From an uncultured Lentisphaerota bacterium (lineage in GTDB: Bacteria; Verrucomicrobiota; Kiritimatiellia; CAIQIC01): 34,726 bases of DNA. The position numbers and the translations under genes were made by a program. The notes under the pieces are model-generated. The model was given only the letters and a program-made list of their open reading frames with translations, did not search any database and had not been told where the DNA came from. This document shows positions 7,975 through 16,351 of this stretch, one piece after another; positions within the stretch are counted from its first letter, which is position 1, and the number at the start of each line of letters is the position of its first letter. The DNA lies in assembly GCA_903889245.1 (NCBI GenBank), contig CAISWQ010000104.1, positions 1 through 34,726 of the forward strand. Reading direction: 5' to 3'.

Positions 7975-8622
7975 ATGAATACGGAACTAGAGCGATGTTA
8001 CCTGTGCGGTGGGACCGAAAATTTGACTAGGGACCACATTCCGCCCAAATCCTTGTTCCCAGAACCGAGGCCTGCCGACCTCATCACGGTTCCATGCTGC
8101 TACAAATGCAATCAGGCGTATCACAAACAAGATGAACTTCTCCGTCTCTTCGTAAGCGGTGGCTTTAACCGAAACGAACAAGGGCATGCTGTCTGGAAAA
8201 AAGTGGTTGAGAGAACTATCGGGCGCAGACGGCTGAAGCAAAAGGTCCGAGACCTAATCAAGAGCGTTACGATACGCGAGTGGGTCACACCGAAGGGGAT
8301 CCTTCGCATGCCATATGTCACCATCCCGCAGAAAGAGATCAAAGACGGACTGATTCGTATCGTCAAAGGACTTCTCTTTCACCATTTCCCCTTTGTCCCT
8401 CGCGAGGAACTGGAATTCAATTTGATCCAGATAGATCAAATGAAGCTCAACGAGGTCCTTGACCCTCTTCTTCCCTCGCTTCCCCTGTGTTGCGAGAAGG
8501 GAAACGGCGTTTTCAGATACTGGGCCGGACTGGTTCATGAGCAGCCACGCGGTGGCGTGTGGGTCCTCATGTTCTATGACTCAATGGCATTTACAATTTT
8601 CCACGAACCCAAAGAGGGGTAA
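7975..8622 (+). CDS. HNH-endonuclease-like protein, lower GC, probably acquired
   Basis: The 215-residue product begins with a zinc-ribbon HNH-like module: CYLCGG (Cys8, Cys11), RDHIPPKSLF (Asp20-His21), then CCYKCNQAYH (Cys42, Cys45, Asn46, His50). This is the pattern of HNH nucleases of the TRDHIPPK type. The remaining 160 residues match nothing I know. The start at 7975 is preferred. An upstream in-frame ATG at 7909 overlaps the oxidoreductase gene, and the extra residues come from a CACCAAGACACGAAGG-like intergenic repeat (about 7920-7950). Base composition is clearly more AT-rich than both flanks, with codons such as AAA and ATA that are rare in the neighbours, which suggests horizontal transfer. 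No partner methylase or immunity gene is adjacent. Confidence 0.7.
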   Translation: MNTELERCYLCGGTENLTRDHIPPKSLFPEPRPADLITVPCCYKCNQAYHKQDELLRLFVSGGFNRNEQGHAVWKKVVERTIGRRRLKQKVRDLIKSVTIREWVTPKGILRMPYVTIPQKEIKDGLIRIVKGLLFHHFPFVPREELEFNLIQIDQMKLNEVLDPLLPSLPLCCEKGNGVFRYWAGLVHEQPRGGVWVLMFYDSMAFTIFHEPKEG

Positions 8623-8672
8623 GCCAGCGCGTCGAGGCTACAGTGAATCCATGCGGAATTTTTCAGCCTCGT

Positions 8673-8785
8673 GTTTCCAAGTCTTGGAAAATTTGGCGTA
8701 ATTTTTCCAAGGCTTGGAAAAGCGGGGCTTGAAGTTTTCCAATCCTGGGAAAAACCTGTGTCCGCGTTTTCCAATGTCTGGAAAA
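8673..8785. repeat. Phased palindrome array, 4 copies
   Basis: Four copies of the 19-bp element at about 8673-8691, 8703-8721, 8735-8753 and 8767-8785, with centres 30, 32 and 32 bp apart. The first two are near-perfect. The third and fourth have changed core bases (AATCCTGGG and AATGTCTGG). The array lies directly 5' of the exported deacetylase gene. Confidence 0.82.
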
Positions 8786-8844
8786 GGTAGGGCGGCTTCT
8801 CCGAAGCCGCCGCTAGACGGCGCGCTCGGAGAGCGCGCCCTACC
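8786..8844. repeat. Double-hairpin repeat with GGTAG/CTACC outer arms
   Basis: The outer arms GGTAGGGCG (8786-8794) and CGCCCTACC (8836-8844) pair. They enclose two inner hairpins, one with GGCGGCTTC/GAAGCCGCC arms and one with GGCGCGCTC/GAGCGCGCC arms. The folded form is a three-way junction ending 15 bp before the ATG at 8860. It starts at the base next to the last phased palindrome. Confidence 0.7.
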
Positions 8845-8859
8845 ATGTGTGAGAGGAAA

Positions 8860-10197
8860 ATGAACGCTAAAATCCTTGCGGTGGTTTTGCTGGCGACGGC
8901 TGGGGCGTGGGCGGCGGAGCATCCGCTGCCGAGTCCGGGCTTCGAGGGCGATAACGCGAAGTGGTGGAGCCTCGGCGACGACTCGTCGCAGTTCACCGCC
9001 GAGGCCGCGCATGGCGGGAAGCTGGGGCTGCGCATCGGCTCGCTCACCTACAACCCGCTGGGCGCGTCGGTCAGCAGCGCGCGGCTGCCGGTGACGGCGG
9101 GGCAGGAGTTCACGGTTTCGTTCTGGGCCAAGGGCAAGCCGAACTGCTGCGGCGTCTATCTCTGGTTTTTCAACAGCGCGGGCAAGGCAGTCGGCGGAGC
9201 CAACGCCAAACAGCAGATGTGCGGCATCAACAAAAAGGGCGAGGGCTGGAACGAATACTCGCTCAAGGGCCAGGCGCCCGAGGGCGCGGCGCAGGTCGGG
9301 CTGTGGATTCATTCCTTTTCCGGCTCCAACGGCTTGATCGATCTCGACGACTTCGTCATCAGCGGGCTGCCGGCCGACGCGGTCGCGACGCCGCCTCCGC
9401 CGCCGCGCAAGGCGCGCGCGAAGTCCGCCGCCCAGCCCGCGACGCTGCCCGCGCGCAAGGCGCCGCCGGTGATCATCATCAAGCTCGACGACGTGAAGCA
9501 GGTCCGCGACGACGTCCATGCGCAGTGGAAGAAGATGGCCGACTTCTTCCGGGAGCGGAAGTTGAAGGCGGGCTTCGGCGTCGTCTGCCAGACGCTGGCG
9601 GAGGCGCAGCCCAAGTACGTGAAGTGGCTCAAGGAGACCCACGACGCCGGCTGGGTCGAGTTCTGGTTCCACGGCTGGGACCACGGCACGCACTCTGTCA
9701 ACGGTGCGCAGCTCAAGGAGTTCAATCAGCGCACCTACGCGGAGCAGAAGGAGAGGTTCGACAAGTCGCAGCAGGCGGCGCTGGCGAAGCTCGGCTTCCC
9801 GTTCACGACCTTCGGCCCGCCGGGCGGCGGCACCGGCGCCTCGTTCGATGGCAACACCTGCCGCGTAATGCAGGACGACCCACACATGAAGGCCTGGCTC
9901 TATCCGCAGCCGCTCGACGAGGCCGGAAAAAAATTGCAGGCCGCCGGCAAGGTGGTGATCCTCGACCGCGTTTGGGAAGTGAACCTCGAAGGCGCCGTCG
10001 GCGTACCGGACTTTGGCAAGTTCGTGCAGGGCTACGCCGCGCATCCCGAGCGTGACTACTTCGTCCTGCAGGGCCATCCGGCGATGTGGGGCGATGGCGC
10101 GCGCTTCGCCGAGTTCGTGAAGATCATGGATTTCCTCGTCGCGCAGAAGGCGGTCTTCATGAAGCCGACCGCATTCGCCGCTACACAACACAAGTGA
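8860..10197 (+). CDS. Exported carbohydrate-binding plus polysaccharide-deacetylase-like protein
   Basis: The 445-residue product has a signal peptide (MNAKILAVVLLATAGAWAA). It is followed by a jelly-roll carbohydrate-binding-like domain (about residues 20-170; FEGDNAKWWSLG, LPVTAGQEFTVSFWAKG, and a closing GLIDLDDFVISG), a Pro/Ala/Lys linker, and a NodB/DUF2334-like deacetylase domain. The deacetylase side shows the metal-site aspartates in KLDD (Asp210-Asp211) and HGWDH (His271, His275), as in the HxxxH motif of this fold. It probably acts on an extracellular or periplasmic polysaccharide. I choose the ATG at 8860 because GAGAGG lies just upstream and the signal peptide begins there. An ATG at 8845 is in frame. 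Substrate is unknown. Confidence 0.78.
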   Translation: MNAKILAVVLLATAGAWAAEHPLPSPGFEGDNAKWWSLGDDSSQFTAEAAHGGKLGLRIGSLTYNPLGASVSSARLPVTAGQEFTVSFWAKGKPNCCGVYLWFFNSAGKAVGGANAKQQMCGINKKGEGWNEYSLKGQAPEGAAQVGLWIHSFSGSNGLIDLDDFVISGLPADAVATPPPPPRKARAKSAAQPATLPARKAPPVIIIKLDDVKQVRDDVHAQWKKMADFFRERKLKAGFGVVCQTLAEAQPKYVKWLKETHDAGWVEFWFHGWDHGTHSVNGAQLKEFNQRTYAEQKERFDKSQQAALAKLGFPFTTFGPPGGGTGASFDGNTCRVMQDDPHMKAWLYPQPLDEAGKKLQAAGKVVILDRVWEVNLEGAVGVPDFGKFVQGYAAHPERDYFVLQGHPAMWGDGARFAEFVKIMDFLVAQKAVFMKPTAFAATQHK

Positions 10198-10273
10198 CGG
10201 ATGACAAGGGCGGCGCGCTTCTACGGTTGGCGGATTGCGCGGGCGGCGGGCGGCGTGTAGGATGCGTGCCGCC

Positions 10274-11551
10274 ATGGCGCGTTTCATCATCCACGGGCAG
10301 CGGCCGCTCTCCGGCACGGTCGAGATCGTCGGCAACAAGAATGCCGCGCTGCCGATGCTCACTGCCTGCCTGCTGACCGAGGAACCGGTCGTCCTGCAAC
10401 GCGTGCCACATATCCTCGACGTGGCGGTGATGCTGGACCTGCTCGCCTCGCTTGGCGTAAGCGTGGAGCGCAGCGGCGACGCGGTGACGCTTTGCGCGGC
10501 GCGCATCCGCCGGCGCAAGCTCGATCCCGAACTCTGCCGGCGCGTCCGCTCCTCCATCCTCCTCGCCGGCCCGCTCGCGGCGCGGCACGGCCGCGCCGAA
10601 CTGCCGCCGCCGGGTGGCGACGTGATCGGGCGGCGGCGCGTGGATACGCACCTGCACGGCCTGCGCGAGCTGGGCATCCAGGCGGAGTTCGGCCGCAGCT
10701 ATGTTTTCCGCCGCCGTCAGTTGCGCGGCGCGGACATCCTGCTCGACGAAGCGAGCGTCACCGCGACCGAGAACCTGCTGATGGCCGCGACACTCGCGCC
10801 GGGCGTGACGACGCTGCACAACGCGGCGTGCGAGCCGCACGTGCAGGACCTCGGCGAACTGCTCTGCAAGATGGGCGCGCGGATCAGCGGGCTGGGCACG
10901 AACCGCCTGCGCATCGAGGGCGTGGAAAAATTGGGCGGCGCGGAACACACGGTGGGGCCGGACCTGATCGAGCTGGGCAGCTACCTGGCGGCGGCGGCGG
11001 CGACCGGCGGCGAGCTGACGGTCCGCGGCGCGGTGGAGCCGCTGCAACTGGCGGTGATCGCCAAGGCGTTCCGCAAGCTCGGCGTGAGCTGGACGGCGAA
11101 CGCCGACGGGCTGCGGCTGGCGGCGCACAAGACGCTGGCGATCCGCAAGGATTTTGGCGGCATGACGCCGAAGATCGAGGACGGCGCGTGGCCGGCGTTC
11201 CCGTCGGACTTGATGAGCGTGGCGCTGGTGCTGGCGACGCAGGCGCGCGGCAGCATTTTGTTTTTCGAGAAGATGTTCGAGAGCCGGATGTACTTCGTGG
11301 ATCGCCTGCTGGAGATGGGCGCGCATATCGTGCAGTGCGACCCGCACCGCGTCGTCGTCAACGGCCCGGCGCGGCTGCACGGCACGCACCAAACCAGCCC
11401 GGACATCCGCGCGGGCATGGCGCTGATCATCGCGGCGCTGTGCGCGAAGGGCGAAAGCATGATCGAGAACGCGCAGATGGTGGACCGCGGCTACGAGCGG
11501 CTGGACGAAAAACTGCGCGCGCTCGGCGCGGACATGGTACGCGAGGAATGA
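10274..11551 (+). CDS. murA: UDP-N-acetylglucosamine 1-carboxyvinyltransferase, Asp-type
   Basis: First committed step of peptidoglycan synthesis: transfer of enolpyruvate from PEP to UDP-GlcNAc in the cytoplasm. The 425-residue product spans the whole EPSP-synthase-like fold, with GNKNAALPML at the N-terminus (Lys22 equivalent), the active-site loop PPPGGDVIGRRRVDTHL, and the closing TSPDIRAGMALIIAAL. The loop residue equal to E. coli Cys115 is Asp116 here. This change is known from Chlamydia, Mycobacterium and Borrelia and makes the enzyme insensitive to fosfomycin. I start at the ATG at 10274 (MARFIIHG), which matches family N-termini; an ATG at 10262 is in frame. A weak TTGCGC-17-TAGGAT lies at 10235-10263. 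A permease follows 4 bp after the stop. Confidence 0.95.
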   Translation: MARFIIHGQRPLSGTVEIVGNKNAALPMLTACLLTEEPVVLQRVPHILDVAVMLDLLASLGVSVERSGDAVTLCAARIRRRKLDPELCRRVRSSILLAGPLAARHGRAELPPPGGDVIGRRRVDTHLHGLRELGIQAEFGRSYVFRRRQLRGADILLDEASVTATENLLMAATLAPGVTTLHNAACEPHVQDLGELLCKMGARISGLGTNRLRIEGVEKLGGAEHTVGPDLIELGSYLAAAAATGGELTVRGAVEPLQLAVIAKAFRKLGVSWTANADGLRLAAHKTLAIRKDFGGMTPKIEDGAWPAFPSDLMSVALVLATQARGSILFFEKMFESRMYFVDRLLEMGAHIVQCDPHRVVVNGPARLHGTHQTSPDIRAGMALIIAALCAKGESMIENAQMVDRGYERLDEKLRALGADMVREE

Positions 11552-11555
11552 CCGC

Positions 11556-12956
11556 ATGGCGGACCACGAACACCACGAGCCGGTGGATGAATATGAGCGC
11601 ACGCCGGTTCCGCCCGCGGCCCAGCTCGGCCTCAAGAGCTACGTCGGCCAGTTCGCGGGTGAGCACGTCGCCGGCACGGAGCTGATGATCGGGCCGCTGT
11701 TCCTGGCGGCGGGCGTCAGCGCGTTTGATCTGCTCGTGGGCCTGCTGGTGGGCAATCTGCTGGCGGTGTTGAGCTGGACGCTGTTCACCGCGCCGATCGC
11801 GACGCGGGTGCGGTTGACCCTCTATTTCCAGCTCGAAAAAATCTGCGGCCGCAAACTGGTCACGCTCTATAACGCCGCCAACGGCGTCATGTTCACCTTC
11901 CTCGCCGGCGCGATGATCACGGTCTCCGCGACGGCGTTGGGCGTGTGGTTCCAGTTCCCGATGCCCGGCCTCGGCGACCTACTGCCCACGGGCGTCGGCT
12001 GGGTGGTCGCGGTGCTGGCGACCGGCGTGCTCTTCACGCTCGTCGCCGCCTACGGCTACCGCTCCGTCGCGCGCTTCGCGAACCTCGCCGCGCCGTGGAT
12101 GGTGCTGATGTTCGTCGCCTTCGGCATCGTCGGCCTGCGGCAGCTCGGCCTGACCTCGCCCGGCGATTTCTGGAACGTGGCGCAGACGGTGATCTGGAAG
12201 GGCGGCGCGCCGATGGCGGGCCAGGTCAAGTTCACGTTCTGGCACGTGCTGTTCTTCGCGTGGTTCTGCAACATGGCGTGGCACATCGGCATGGCCGATC
12301 TCTCGCTGTTCCGCTACGCGCGCCACGCGTGGTACGGCCTCGCCTCCGCCGCGGGCATGTTCGTGGGCCACTACATGGCGTGGGTCGCGGCCTCGATCCT
12401 CTACGCGGTGCAACTGCATCAGGACCCGGCGAACACCGCGGTGCTGCCCGGCCCGCTGGCCTACCGCGCGTGCGGCCTCGCCGGCCTGCTCTGCGTCGTC
12501 GCCGCCGGCTGGACCACGGCGAACCCGACGCTCTACCGCGCGGGGCTTGCGTTCCAGTCGCTCGTGCCGGGTTCGTCACGGTTCCGTGTGACGATCATCA
12601 CCGGCCTGGTCGCCACGGTCACGGCGGTGTTCCCGCTGGTGACGATGAAGCTGCTCGATTTCGTCGCGCTGTGGGGGATGATTTTGATGCCGATGGGACC
12701 GGTGATCTTCGTGGACTACTGGCTGTTCGGGCGCTGGGGCCTGCGCCGTAATTATGCCGAGGCGACCGGCGGCGGCATCAACTGGGCCGCCGGGCTGACG
12801 TGGTTGTTGACCATGGCCGCGTGCTCGTGGCTGGTGCTCAAGGGCGGCGTGCAAATCTATTTCGTCAGCCTGCCCGGCTGGTTCGTCGCCGCGCTACTCT
12901 ACGTGGGCTTGAGCAAGCTGCTGCAACGCCGTGCGCCCGCGGAGGCCGCCACATGA
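11556..12956 (+). CDS. NCS1-type permease (cytosine/purine/allantoin family)
   Basis: The 466-residue product is a polytopic membrane protein with about 12 hydrophobic segments, consistent with nucleobase:cation symporter-1 permeases. A 35-residue acidic N-terminal tail precedes AGEHVAGTELMIGPLFLAAG, the conserved first-helix region of the family. Later segments include FFAWFCNMAWHIGMADLSLF and a long final helix pair. It starts 4 bp after murA and overlaps the next small gene by 4 bp, so murA, the permease and the small protein may be one transcript. The pairing with murA gives no obvious functional link. Substrate (cytosine, purine, thiamine or related) cannot be assigned. Confidence 0.75.
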   Translation: MADHEHHEPVDEYERTPVPPAAQLGLKSYVGQFAGEHVAGTELMIGPLFLAAGVSAFDLLVGLLVGNLLAVLSWTLFTAPIATRVRLTLYFQLEKICGRKLVTLYNAANGVMFTFLAGAMITVSATALGVWFQFPMPGLGDLLPTGVGWVVAVLATGVLFTLVAAYGYRSVARFANLAAPWMVLMFVAFGIVGLRQLGLTSPGDFWNVAQTVIWKGGAPMAGQVKFTFWHVLFFAWFCNMAWHIGMADLSLFRYARHAWYGLASAAGMFVGHYMAWVAASILYAVQLHQDPANTAVLPGPLAYRACGLAGLLCVVAAGWTTANPTLYRAGLAFQSLVPGSSRFRVTIITGLVATVTAVFPLVTMKLLDFVALWGMILMPMGPVIFVDYWLFGRWGLRRNYAEATGGGINWAAGLTWLLTMAACSWLVLKGGVQIYFVSLPGWFVAALLYVGLSKLLQRRAPAEAAT

Positions 12957-13129
12957 GGCGACTGGCCCAGCTCATTTCGTGGGGCGCGCTGCTCGCCATC
13001 CTGCTGCTCGCCGCGCTCTTCTTTGCCGACCAGCTCACGCTCCCTGCCATGCAGCGCTGGCTGCTCGGCGTCGCGGTACTCTGGTTCATCAGCACGCCGG
13101 TGTGGATGGGCCGCCGCCGTAACGGGTAG
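12953..13129 (+). CDS. 58-residue membrane protein
   Basis: A small product with two hydrophobic segments (LISWGALLAILLLAALFF and WLLGVAVLWFISTPVWM), a short hinge and a basic MGRRRNG tail. Its ATG overlaps the permease stop (ATGA), a strong sign of translational coupling and that it is real. It may be an accessory subunit of the permease (inference). No family recognised. Confidence 0.65.
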   Translation: MRRLAQLISWGALLAILLLAALFFADQLTLPAMQRWLLGVAVLWFISTPVWMGRRRNG

Positions 13130-13241
13130 ATCAGCCCACTGTGGCGACCTGCCCCCAACCAGGCTGGAGAAGAGAGCCTCGAAGGAAAAGACCAGCAACG
13201 CCAACCCTCTTGTTGTTTACCACCCCACACCTGCGCAGGCC

Positions 13242-14609
13242 TCACCGCGAGGCGGGAGTGTCAAACAAACTCTTGTAAGGCGTAGTCGGTTTGAAACTGG
13301 GAGCCAGACTGCCGGGGGTATAACCGCCCGGCGAGAAACTGGGGGTGATGCTGCCGGGCATATATGCAGGCGAGAGCGGGTGGGTGACAGGCGCATTTGC
13401 GGGCGGTGTGGGAGCGATGAAACGACTACCGGGAGTCACATCCGTGGCCTTGAGTAGCTTTGGGCCTTCGACCATGGAACTGGCCGAAACTGGCGGTGGC
13501 GCCTTGCCTGTGGGAGCTTTGAGCCACGTGGGGCCACCGCCGGCGATAGCGGACGCAGGGGGTTTGGTTGCTGTCGTTGACGCTGTTTCATTCTCCATTG
13601 GGCGACGGGTCTCACCCAGACGCGTGACCGTGCCCTCACGTCCCACCGTGACGCGCGCCGGTCCAGCCTTGGCCATCGTTGTATCAGCCGCCGGCGCCGA
13701 AGGGCGGCGCACCATGTCCGCAATGTTCAGCCCCAACTGATAGCGGCCTGTAATATCGGACAACGCCTTGCGTGTCTGGGAGAAATCATTATCGAGAACA
13801 ACCTCGTTCTGGCCCCCATCCTTGCGCGTACGAGTCAGCCCCAGCGTCTCGTTGGTGGTGGTCAACAGCACGGGCAGATCACCCTTTTCGGCTAGGTTCA
13901 TGCCGTCTTTTTTGGCGGTTTTCTCCCTGGCCTCATCCTGCCGGCGGCGCTCTGCTTCCCGCGCCACCTGGTCCTCCACCACCCGCTCCACATTGGCGGT
14001 TGTCGTGCCTGTAACCATCCGGGCGCCACCCAACGGTTCAAAAGCATGGGCTTTAAGGGAGCCGACCTCTGTGCGCTTGGTTTCGTTGGTCTTGGTGTTA
14101 CCCGCCAGCGAATTGGTCCAGCTCTCCTGCTCTGGCGTCGGCTTGCGAATGGCCTCCAGCCGTTGACGCGTCAGGTCGGTTTCCTCGGCAAGCCAGCCCC
14201 ATTTCTTCATTTCGGGATTCGCTTTATTGGTGACGGTGCTGTCGGTGATAAAAAGTGACGTGAAAGGATCTTTCTCCCGCTCCTTCTCCTTATCTTCCTT
14301 CTCGCGCCGCGGGTCTGGCCGGCGCGACGGAATTTTGAGTTTCATGGAAGCGTCCTTGGTCTTTACGCCCTCCATCTGCTTGGTGTCAGTCTGTTCCTTG
14401 ATCAACGCATCTTCTTCACTGGGAGGCGGGGGTGGCAGGTCGGCGGCGGTGCCACCGAGCAACTGGACGCGTCCGCTGTAGCGATGCTTGCGGGGGACAA
14501 TCGGGATGCCATTGGTACTCTGCGCCACGGCCAGATCACCACTCACAACGCAGAGCACCAACGCCGCGCAGCCTGACTTGAAAACCAGCTTGGACAACGG
14601 TGGATTCAC
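13242..14609 (-). CDS. Exported low-complexity protein of unknown function
   Basis: I do not recognise a family. The 455-residue product begins with a signal peptide (LVFKSGCAALVLCVVSGDLAVA, cleavage near AVA-QS). The mature part is mostly disordered: a charged Arg/Lys/Glu/Asp tract in the first third (RRPDPRREKEDKEKEREK), a Thr/Asn-rich middle, and a Pro/Ser-rich C-terminus. That C-terminus has an imperfect repeat of PGSxxPSFxP (PGSITPSFSP, PGSLAPSFKP). The start is the GTG at 14609. It lies 9 bases after the -10 of a good promoter, so the message may be nearly leaderless. Codon use includes more AT-ending codons than the neighbours. A surface or periplasmic structural role is possible. Confidence 0.7.
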   Translation of the reverse strand: MNPPLSKLVFKSGCAALVLCVVSGDLAVAQSTNGIPIVPRKHRYSGRVQLLGGTAADLPPPPPSEEDALIKEQTDTKQMEGVKTKDASMKLKIPSRRPDPRREKEDKEKEREKDPFTSLFITDSTVTNKANPEMKKWGWLAEETDLTRQRLEAIRKPTPEQESWTNSLAGNTKTNETKRTEVGSLKAHAFEPLGGARMVTGTTTANVERVVEDQVAREAERRRQDEAREKTAKKDGMNLAEKGDLPVLLTTTNETLGLTRTRKDGGQNEVVLDNDFSQTRKALSDITGRYQLGLNIADMVRRPSAPAADTTMAKAGPARVTVGREGTVTRLGETRRPMENETASTTATKPPASAIAGGGPTWLKAPTGKAPPPVSASSMVEGPKLLKATDVTPGSRFIAPTPPANAPVTHPLSPAYMPGSITPSFSPGGYTPGSLAPSFKPTTPYKSLFDTPASR

Positions 14610-14618
14610 GACGGCGGT

Positions 14619-14646
14619 AGTATACCAAGCCGCTTCTCCGAGTCAA
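14619..14646 (-). promoter_or_regulatory. Promoter of the exported low-complexity protein gene
   Basis: On the minus strand TTGACT (14646-14641) and TATACT (14624-14619) are 16 bp apart. The expected transcription start (about 14612) is only a few bases from the GTG start at 14609. Confidence 0.65.
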
Positions 14647-14675
14647 ACCGCCACACGGCTAAAATCAGGCTGCCT

Positions 14676-16343
14676 TCAGCGGCCGACTTTGTCCTTGAGG
14701 AAAACCGGGCCATGTTGATCGAGCAGCGCGGCGTTGTTGGTCCAGACGCCGTTGACGAGATCGGCGAGCACCTCGCCGTTGTCGAACGCCAGGCGCGGCA
14801 TGCCTTCCGGCGTGCGCAGCAGCAACAGCACGCGCTCGTTGTTCAAGCGGTAACGGGCCAGGTTGCCCGGCTCGAAAAACTTCGGGTCGAGCAGCCGCGG
14901 CTGATGCTCGCCCCACCAGCGCGCCAGCGCGAAGGTGGCGAACTGTTGCGCGGTGAAACGAGCGCCTTGCTGCGGCGGCAGACCGAAGTTCCGCAGTTCT
15001 TCGCCCGTCAGGAAGGCAGCCAGCGTAAAGCGGTCCGCCGGCGAGAGCTTCTGCACCAGCGTCTGCCACGACGCATCCCTCCCGCCGGCAAAATCTACCA
15101 GCGGCAGCGCCGCCTCCGAGGGTTCGCCCTCGACGCCGAGCGCGACCACCGTCAGCCCGTTCGAGTCGAGTTCCGCGCGCAGCAGCCGGAAAAACTCGCG
15201 TTCCTCCGCCAGTTCGCCACGTACACCTTCCAGCAACAGACCATCGGCCTCCACCGCGCGGACCGCCACCAACGCCAAGCCTGCTGCGGTCTGCCGCGCC
15301 GTGTCGTTCGTCGGCGCGCCAACGGGTAGCCGCAGCATGGTGTGATAGCCAGCGCGCTTGACGCGGCCGCCGATCAGTGCGGTGAACGACGCGGGCGCGC
15401 CGGACTCCGCGCGCCAGTTGTCGCAGCAGAACAACAGCTTGTCGGCATCCACCACGCGCTGGAGGTTATCGAGCCACGCGTGATGGATCTCCAGGCTCTG
15501 CGTCCAGCTCGCGCCCGGCACCGGTGCGCACCACGGCGGATCGTTGACAACAAACACGATGTTCTGCGCCCACGCCGTTGGCCGCTTCTCCGGCGCGATG
15601 AGGCGGAACGTGCGCGTCAGATAGTCCAGCCGGTGTTGCGCGCCCCAGTTCTCCTTGCCGAGGTACTGTTTGATCAGCCAACGCGCCGGCTCCGCGGCGG
15701 CGGCGACCGGCGACGTGCGCAGCAGCAGCGTGCTTTCCTTCCGCCCGTCATCGCGTTCCAGCGCGGCGCGAAAATTGAACTGCGGATCATCGAGCTGGAG
15801 CAGCAGCCCGCCGGCCTTGGCTTGGAGCAAAACGAACCGCTGGCGCAGCGTACCGGCGTCGGCGTGCAGCAGCGTTATCTTGTCGGTCGGCACGCGCACC
15901 GCCCAGACCGACGCGCCCGATAGCGAGAGCGCCGCGGTCGCGTCGTCGGCCTTGCTGAACTCCGCCGCCGCGGCCTCGGGGATCGCCTTGCCGGTGCCGA
16001 AGCGGATTTCCTCGTCGGTCAGCTGACTCTTCCAGCGCGTCAGCCAGCCATCGCGGAACTCCAACTCGAACTGGCCGGAGGTGACGACGCGCGGCTCGCC
16101 CGCCACCGCCACCCCGGCGAGCAACAGCAGCGCCAGTTTCCAGGCCTTGAAAAAAAATCCGGAATATTTTCCAAGCCTTGGAAAAACCAGCGCGGAATTT
16201 TCCAAGCCTTGGAAAGAAGCGGACGGAAATTTCCAAGCCTTGGAAATTATTCCGCGAGATTTTCCAATCCCTGGAAAACCCGCGGAAAAATTTTCCAATC
16301 CCTGGAAAACGCGCGCGGGCTCGGCTGGTTCGGTCTGGCTCAC
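14676..16343 (-). CDS. Exported protein of unknown function, start codon unclear
   Basis: No family recognised. The mature protein of about 470 residues follows a hydrophobic export signal (KLALLLLAGVAVAG). It looks alpha/beta, with beta-rich N-terminal sequence (VVTSGQFELEFRDGWLTRWKS) and a possible barrel region (VADADKLLFCCDNW and DGLLLEGVRGEL are typical of carbohydrate-active enzymes). The difficulty is the start: no ATG, GTG or TTG precedes the signal segment closely. The frame stays open upstream through six copies of the palindromic element. A GTG at 16343, one or two bases after the predicted transcription start, is the first start inside the transcript, giving a 555-residue product with a long unusual leader. 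An ATG at 16436 is in frame but lies upstream of the promoter. The 3' part is secure; the 5' end is not. Confidence 0.6.
   Translation of the reverse strand: MSQTEPAEPARVFQGLENFSAGFPGIGKSRGIISKAWKFPSASFQGLENSALVFPRLGKYSGFFFKAWKLALLLLAGVAVAGEPRVVTSGQFELEFRDGWLTRWKSQLTDEEIRFGTGKAIPEAAAAEFSKADDATAALSLSGASVWAVRVPTDKITLLHADAGTLRQRFVLLQAKAGGLLLQLDDPQFNFRAALERDDGRKESTLLLRTSPVAAAAEPARWLIKQYLGKENWGAQHRLDYLTRTFRLIAPEKRPTAWAQNIVFVVNDPPWCAPVPGASWTQSLEIHHAWLDNLQRVVDADKLLFCCDNWRAESGAPASFTALIGGRVKRAGYHTMLRLPVGAPTNDTARQTAAGLALVAVRAVEADGLLLEGVRGELAEEREFFRLLRAELDSNGLTVVALGVEGEPSEAALPLVDFAGGRDASWQTLVQKLSPADRFTLAAFLTGEELRNFGLPPQQGARFTAQQFATFALARWWGEHQPRLLDPKFFEPGNLARYRLNNERVLLLLRTPEGMPRLAFDNGEVLADLVNGVWTNNAALLDQHGPVFLKDKVGR
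16137..16309. repeat. Phased palindrome array, 6 copies
   Basis: Largest array in the window. Copies are centred at about 16146, 16176, 16207, 16238, 16269 and 16300, so steps are 30, 31, 31, 31 and 31 bp. Three copies have the TTCCAAGCCTTGGAA core, two have CCAATCCCTGG, and the one nearest the gene is CCAGGCCTTG. Spacers differ in sequence. The copy next to the gene merges into the codons of the export signal. Confidence 0.88.
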
Positions 16344-16351
16344 GAGGCGGG

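Noticed and set aside
8638-10677. Long open frames antisense to real genes (for example 8638-10677 minus, 6071-7930 minus, 23129-25597 plus, 18139-19944 plus)
   Set aside because: They mirror clear genes on the other strand, are rich in Arg/Ala/Gly as expected from GC-rich shadows, and show no domain pattern.
16137-16309. CRISPR array
   Set aside because: The period is regular, but the repeats are short near-palindromes with changing cores, the spacers are about 12 bp, and no cas gene is present.
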